Source: Serendipita indica DSM 11827
Taxonomy: Eukaryota; Basidiomycota; Agaricomycetes; Sebacinales; Serendipitaceae
Direction of reading: 5' to 3'
Assembly (NCBI GenBank): GCA_910890315.1
Contig: CAJVGD010000018.1
Location: forward strand, 186,001-250,000
Length of the DNA: 64,000 bases
The first letter of the stretch is position 1; every line of letters starts with the position of its first letter. The notes beneath the pieces are model-generated. The model saw nothing but the letters and a program-made list of their open reading frames with translations, searched no databases and had not been told where the DNA came from. Below are positions 58,715 through 64,000 of this stretch, piece after piece. A program made the position numbers and the translations under genes.

Positions 58715-61623
58715 TCAGGCGAGATACGAATACGTATCTCTTAATTTATTGCTCCCGCCGGTATCTTCATTGCGTTGCAGAAATTCGCGCTCGATCAGAC
58801 TGTCGATTCGCTCTTTGATTGCCTTGACTTCGGGTCGGAAGTGCTTGGACACCGCGTCAATGGTCTCATTGACCAGTTGCTGGTGCTTCATCGTCTTGGC
58901 AGCCTTCATGATACGCACAATAGCCGCATCGAGCGACGCCTCGCGGTACTGGTCAATGACTTTGACTGCCTGTTGCGTCTCTTCCATTGTGTCATTTTGC
59001 TGAATCGTGTTGATATGTAGCTTCACTTTGGTATCTGTAAAGTCTTCGTTGAACGAGAACCGGTCATCCATGCGGACGTCTTTTCCCTGTCTAGGTTGTG
59101 TACGACGCAGGACGAGCTTGCGACCGAGTGCAAGCGATTGCAAAGTGGGCGTCAGATCCGGCAGAGCTACATTTCCGTAATATTAGCACAGTTCAGATCA
59201 GATTACCGAGACTCACCAAGGCCCAAACGACCATGAATTTCCTCCGTGGACCAATCATCACGCTCACTGAATAAGAGGAGCACAGCGGCCTGATACAAAC
59301 TGACAGATAACTCTTTTTTGCCACTCGGGAAGCGTGCCACCAGCGTTGCCGTGCCAAGATAGTGCGCCCAGGTGAGCTTTCGATTGCTGTGCTGAGTCTT
59401 GTAAAATGCTATGAAGTCGTTGAGCGCATGTTCCATCTACCGGGAACTGTGAGTCAATTCACGCCCTTCTATAGAAATAATCACCTGTGAAGGAAGTCGC
59501 AGTTCAACTGGCGCATCCAACTTTGACACTTTTCGGATAACTGGCCATACTGAATGCTGGAGTACCATTACCGTGAGCGAAGGGTCGGGTCGCGCGGGTT
59601 CTTGGTCTTTGGTGTTCCTATATGTCTCCATCAAATCCTTGGAGATTGCCAAGTCGTTGAACATTTGTGTCATATCCGAGAATGCTGCATCATAAGCTGG
59701 AAGAGGTCAGTATCAATCAGGAGTGTGCACGGATCAGATTCGCACATTTAGAGAGTTCAGCTAAGACTTGCTTCTCGAAATCATCCGATGCGCTACGGCC
59801 TAGCAATAAACGTTTGGCCAGCGCGCGTGTGTAAAACGCCCTAAAGACATCCTTGTCTGGAATAGTCGGTAAGTAAACGGCATCCTTAAAGAGGAATTGG
59901 ACTGGCCATGAGAGTATCGATACAATGTGAGTACACGTTTGAGTTGGGCGAAAAACTCTTGGTCTGAGGCAGCCTTTTGACCTCGCCGCATAAGTGAATC
60001 GACGTGTTTGGCTAGCCCCGTCAGCCAGCATCAGAATGTCGATTTGTAGCAAAACTCACCAATGAGCTCGGCCGGCTTAATCTTTCTAGTTGAAAACCCC
60101 CGCTCGAACGCCTCTGAGGTCGCATGGGTAAATTTGCGGTCATTTTGTTGTGCATCGTCAATATAGTCTGCGGATAGACATTCGTCGAGAAATTCCTTGA
60201 GTTCCAAAAGATTCTCAACCATTGACGACTCGTTGGCAGTGTCAAGGATGGTTCCTTTCACTCGTTCAAACACATCATTTCTGTAGTGAGCAAGCAATGC
60301 GTCGGATGGCGAAGTCTTCCAAGTCGTCGAAACGGAAGTGAGGCGTCCGATCAAGTTGTACAGTTGATGGAACAGTGTCTTATTTCGGGAGGTAATGATC
60401 TCCGCAAGGCCTGATGAATGTGTTAGCGGGGTTCGTCACAAGGCGCTTATATGCTGGCACCATCTTTTGCGAGATAATCCATATGTTCCATGGCAAGACC
60501 GGAAAGCGCAGTGACACTTGCGTCACGCCGCGTTTCTTCACGAAGGATATCTGCTCCTCGACGCTCCTCATCGGAGATGTCTTGGATGCACATCAACAGG
60601 TAATCCTTTGCGTTTGTCTCTGGTGCCATCTGACTCTTTTTGGTATAGTGGTCGGATGTGAATCGCAGGTATGGTTGGTGCACCTGGTCGTCGTAGCAGC
60701 CCAGGGTACTCATGCAATCCACGACCAGCCTTAATTGATCGTCATAGTCTTCGGTATTCCTGCCGGGCGTCAATCAAAGTGGATCATTATCAGCCAAGCA
60801 CCCACTCTCCCGCCCGTCTCTGCTCAGACCATCGTTTCAAGGCTGCTTCCAACTTGAGCGTGACTGTCGTGCTTGCGACTACGGTGTCTTCAAAACGATG
60901 AAATGCAGCATCCCTACGTATCGTAAGCGCCAGCAGGTGTTCCAAGATGAGATGACCAACTGAATGGTCAACTTGTCCTCATTTGTTGCCAGGTAGGCGA
61001 CATCCAGGTAGACAAGAGCAGAACGCAATACTCTCTAGATGGCAATGAATGCGATAGTCGCGACTTTTAGTGCACTTACGATGCGACGAAGCCACCACGA
61101 CCATCGATCGTTGAGCTTGGTCATCCATGCGGGAAGAGGGATATCGGAACTCTTTAACTCTTTCATAATTGCCACTGAACAGTTCTTCAGACTGACGTCC
61201 AAAATTCTTTCCAGAGCGTGTCCCTGATTCGACTGGAGGACAAGTACTTTGCACGCATCGAATACCCCTTGGAAAGATGTTTCAATTGGTATTCCTCCGT
61301 CTGGCAAAAGTGAAGACCGTATAAACTTTTCAACGAGGGTCATGAGGGATGTTTGGGATGACGCTTGGGGAGCTTTTCGGAGTGTTAGGTCGATAGGGAT
61401 GAAGAAGATGCGACCTGCCTGATTCCAGAATGAGCTCTATCTGTCGTGAACCAGAGCCCGTGGTGGATGACCGAGGCTTGCGGGGTGACGAGCCGGAATC
61501 GCGGCGAGCAGCCTTTCTGGGTGGCGGGAGCGCTGGATCGTTGTCATAGCTCTTTACTTTGAGGTTTGTGAGTGCATTTCCCGAAGTGGGGAATGAGAAT
61601 AGGGAAGCTGTGGCTGCAGCCAT
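58715..61623 (-). CDS. Cullin, CUL4 type
   Basis: Scaffold of a cullin-RING ubiquitin ligase. It starts MAAATASLFSFPTSGNALTN, followed by a basic Ser/Pro-rich extension. Helical repeats of the N-terminal arm follow (MEHMDYLAKD, LLMCIQDISDEERRGADILR). The cullin-homology region has QFLFKDAVYLPTIPDKDVFR, AFYTRALAKRLLLGRSASDD, SLTVMVLQHSVWPVIRK, RKLTWAHYLGTATLVARFP and LYQAAVLLLFSERDDWSTEE. The winged-helix B end has LDAAIVRIMKAAKTMKHQQL and IDSLIEREFLQRNEDTG, ending YSYLA. The NEDD8-acceptor lysine is in IVRIMK. CUL4 rather than CUL1/3 is suggested by FSFNEDFTDTKVKLHINTIQ and by the N-terminal extension; a CUL3-type assignment is less likely. About ten introns. Confidence 0.85.
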
Positions 61624-61709
61624 GATCGTAGTTGGGAGCAAGCTTTTGGTGGGCAGCAAGTGGCGAAATCCTGATGCCTGTGCGGGTCGACGACGAGCAG
61701 TCAGTGAAC
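61624..61709. promoter_or_regulatory. Divergent promoter, cullin / MED21
   Basis: 86 bp between start codons. Shared promoter inferred from layout. Confidence 0.45.
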
Positions 61710-62256
61710 ATGGACAAGCTGAGCCAACTCCAGGACTGCATCGAGCAGCTGCTGTTGATCATGAAGCTCTCCGTTGTCCAGCTTGTCCAGCGCACAGACT
61801 TTAAGCCAGTCGCGGAGACGATTCCCATCTACAAGGCGCGGCCAAAAGACAAGGTCGACAGCCCACAAAAGTTTGAAGGTATTCGCTAGAATGCTTTCCA
61901 AACGCCGCTCATCGGTCCAGAGAATAAGCGTGAGCTGGTCGCAGACCTCGTGCAAAAGGCAAAACAAATTGAGCGCCTCATCGACTCTCTTCCACCCCCA
62001 GAGCCAGAGGAATCTCAGGTAGGTTGTCCTCGTGGTTGAGACAGTCTTGACCAAATCCTCTATAGGCTGCACGACTGGGAGCCCTCGACGATGAGATGCG
62101 CAGGACAAATGCAGAGTACAAATTGGCAGTCGAACGAGCGAGTAAGCATCATCCTCTCCATTTATATACATTGACTGGCGTCCAGAGAGTCTGCATAGAG
62201 ACATTACTCGCACATTTCGCGAGCTCACAAACACCGCAAACGTCGACCCTTCATAG
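61710..62256 (+). CDS. MED21: Mediator subunit Med21 (Srb7)
   Basis: Middle-module subunit of the RNA polymerase II Mediator complex. It starts MDKLSQLQDCIEQLLLIMKL, the standard Med21 opening, then TDFKPVAETIPIYKARPKDK and SPQKFE. Exon 2 reads ENKRELVADLVQKAKQIERL and IDSLPPPEPEESQ, with the family's conserved KQI-x-x-LI-x-SLP. Exon 3 is AARLGALDDEMRRTNAEYKL and AVERA. A last intron (about 62142-62185) joins to KSLHRDITRTFRELTNTANV, ending DPS. About 150 residues, as usual for the family. The stop TAG at 62254-62256 directly abuts the BCP1 stop on the other strand. Confident. Confidence 0.9.
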
Positions 62257-63287
62257 TCAACTTGGGGGAGGAAATTTGGCCTCCATGTCCCTTACTACCT
62301 CTCCCAGCTTGTCTCCTGCTATTAGCATTATTCTTCCACCTATATCAGTCCCAAACGACTCTTTGGTCCGCGGTTCTTGGTGCGAAAACGTAAAGTCGAG
62401 CGAATATAAAGCCACCTGAGATGATTTAAATGGACTGTTGAGGCCTATCTGTCGATACTCACCTTTTGAATGCATGAGTCCTCTGGATGAAAGCTATGGA
62501 CGACCCCAGCAGATCTTGTGGAACTGGTCTGTGCAGTCTTTCGCTTTTTGCTCGGAGGTATGCTCTCTTCCTCGCTGTCATCAAGCTTGAAGACTCTTGA
62601 GAGGATGAGGAGATGGGAGAAGCGGTATGGTTTATTCTGGCAAGGATTTAGTCATAAAGGACCATAGTATGAACGTGCTTACATCTTCTATGGCCCATTG
62701 TATTTCGTCTTGCAACATTTTGTAGGAGGGGGGCATGACTTGAGGGGGCATATTGTATACGCGCTCACCGAGGACGAGACCAAGGTGATGGCCACTGTCA
62801 TCGCTTTCTAAAAGTGTTGAAACTGTCTTTTGAAAGTCTGGATTGGCCGAGAGCTTGCTCAGCAGATAGTCTCTAAGGACACCGAGTTCTGGGTGGTTCT
62901 GCTGAAGATGAGTGCTGGAGAGCGAGTAATGTGCATAAAAGCACTCACATTATGCTCGTGTAGGTTTATCACGGCGAGAAAAGCGAGTGGATCGCTGTCG
63001 ACGCCGTCTGTCTTGACGGTGGACCCGACATCGTCTTGGGAGAGGACGAGGTCTGCAATTGCACCGAGATGGAAGAGAGATGCGTCTGTGTGGAATAACT
63101 GCTGTAATAGTCTCTTGATCGCAATATAATCCGTCTGTGGCCGAAAGTCGCAAAAGTCAAAGTCGACGTCGACTATGCTCTCCGCAGCGCCGTCAGCAGC
63201 CATATTACGATGAAACCCCAAAGTACATACAACATCAGAGTCTGATTCTGGTGCCTTGTCTTCTTGTAGCGTCTTGCGTTTGGGCAT
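62257..63287 (-). CDS. BCP1: Bcp1/BCCIP homologue, nuclear export and ribosomal-protein chaperone
   Basis: Bcp1 is a nuclear protein that in yeast chaperones Rpl23 and is needed for export of Mss4. It starts MPKRKTLQEDKAPESDSD. Family stretches follow: SIVDVDFDFCDFRPQTDYIA, IKRLLQQLFHTDASLFHLGA, VGSTVKTDGVDSDPLAFLAV, INLHEHN, LRDYLLSKLSANPDF, LGLVLGERVYNMPPQVMPPS, LQDEIQWAIED, KPYRFSHLLILSRVFKLDDS and PPSKKRKTAQ. The last exon ends GDKLGEVVRDMEAKFPPPS at 62257, with no base between its stop and that of MED21. Introns at about 62408-62470, 62635-62683 and 62891-62945. Confidence 0.9.
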
Positions 63288-63351
63288 TTTCGCAAATATT
63301 CGAGACCAAGTTTGAGTTTCTGACCATAGCCACGACCGGTCCTGGGACAAA
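63288..63351. promoter_or_regulatory. Divergent promoter, BCP1 / VPS35
   Basis: 64 bp between start codons, the shortest well-supported divergent gap in the window. Shared promoter inferred from layout. Confidence 0.45.
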
Positions 63352-64000
63352 ATGTCGTCGGCGCCGCAGCAAGACGAGGCAAAGCTCCTATCAGATGCTC
63401 TGGGCACCGTCAAGATTCAAGTCGTCCAGATGAAGCGCCATTTGGTTCGTCGCCGGCCAGAGAGCAACACGTTTACGCGCGCAAACGGCTGACTATGCGC
63501 GAATTTTCCAGGATGCTGAGCAGTTAATGGACGCCTTGAAGAGTGCAAGCACAATGCTTGCAGAACTCAGGACGTCCTCCCTCTCGCCAAAGCAGTACTA
63601 TGAGCTATGTGCGTAACCCGTCCTTTGGCTCCCTCACGCCCGCTCCTAACTGATTTTAATCTCTAGATATGGCTGTATTCGACGCTCTACGCTATCTATC
63701 GAACTATCTGTACGACGCACATCAGTCGGGCAAGCATCATCTCGCAGACTTGTACGAACTGGTCCAATACGCGGGCAATATCGTCCCCCGTCTCTATCTC
63801 ATGATCACGGTCGGTGCCGTCTACATGAGTATCCCAGATGCACCCGTCAAGGAGATCATGCGCGACATGATGGAGATGTCCAGAGGCGTTCAGCATCCAA
63901 CGCGTGGTCTATTCTTGCGGCACTATCTTTCCGGTCAGACTCGCGACCATTTGCCTATAGGCAACGATCAAGGGTGAGCCAGTGTTCCGACCCTTGTATC
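63352..64000 (+). CDS. VPS35: Vps35, retromer core subunit (5' part only)
   Basis: N-terminal part of the retromer cargo-selective subunit that recycles receptors from endosomes to the Golgi. It starts [20 protein letters not shown], then [11 protein letters not shown], and over intron 63445-63511 [40 protein letters not shown]. Then [80 protein letters not shown]. The RGLFLRHYL motif is the Vps26-binding region (PRLYL is a second hallmark). A donor sits near 63974, then the window ends. Confidence 0.93.

Overview
The window is a eukaryotic nuclear segment from a filamentous basidiomycete, most likely an Agaricomycete. Nearly every gene is cut by several short introns (about 45-60 nt, GT..AG). 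Gene content is fungal (chitin synthase chaperone CHS7, SSH4-type SPRY protein, UCS-domain protein, agaricomycete-style secreted and membrane proteins). Several encoded proteins resemble Rhizoctonia/Ceratobasidiaceae proteins, but that genus-level placement is inference from memory. I see no rRNA, tRNA, CRISPR or clear transposon. Introns were inferred by eye from frame continuity, splice sites and family similarity, so exon edges are good but not proven.

Layout. 1-8.3 kb: VPS18 (runs off the left edge) and TRS85/TRAPPC8, divergently transcribed. 8.3-13.2 kb: a looser stretch with a relic of a kinase C-terminal tail between two direct repeats, a GPI-anchored secreted protein, a possible second GPI-type reading frame, and a four-helix MARVEL-like membrane protein. 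13.2-26.9 kb: a compact series: SSH4-like SPRY protein, YHM2 mitochondrial carrier, a large coiled-coil protein, SHB17-type histidine phosphatase, a BRCT+Myb Rap1-like protein, an Mpv17/PMP22 protein and a second coiled-coil protein. 26.9-35.3 kb: a gene-poor, accessory-looking island with two inverted copies of an undescribed small protein, one unrecognised two-exon gene, and a divergent CK1-like kinase whose C-terminal tail is the one found alone at 8.4 kb. 35.3-39.6 kb: a Pho85-type cyclin with poly-Gln and poly-His tracts, and CHS7. 39.6-43.7 kb: a 4.1-kb stretch with no gene I can support. 43.7-64 kb: a very compact run: BET2 (Rab geranylgeranyltransferase beta), a type-I membrane protein with sugar-binding-like ectodomain, MAM3/CNNM, a YFH7-like P-loop kinase, GCG1 (gamma-glutamylcyclotransferase), a UCS-domain myosin chaperone, a FYVE-type protein, an F-box protein, a CUL4-type cullin, MED21, BCP1 and VPS35 (runs off the right edge).

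Functionally the conserved genes are mostly housekeeping. Membrane trafficking is well represented (VPS18, TRS85, SSH4, CHS7, BET2, FYVE protein, VPS35), as is ubiquitin biology (SSH4 as a Rsp5-adaptor type, F-box, cullin). Packing is tight: several divergent start codons lie 64-120 bp apart, and two convergent pairs have abutting or overlapping stop codons (50757-50760 and 62254-62259).

The most unusual material is the 26.9-35.3 kb island: the small-protein family, the CK1-like kinase with NRD and DFN in place of HRD and DFG, and the kinase's separable C-terminal module.
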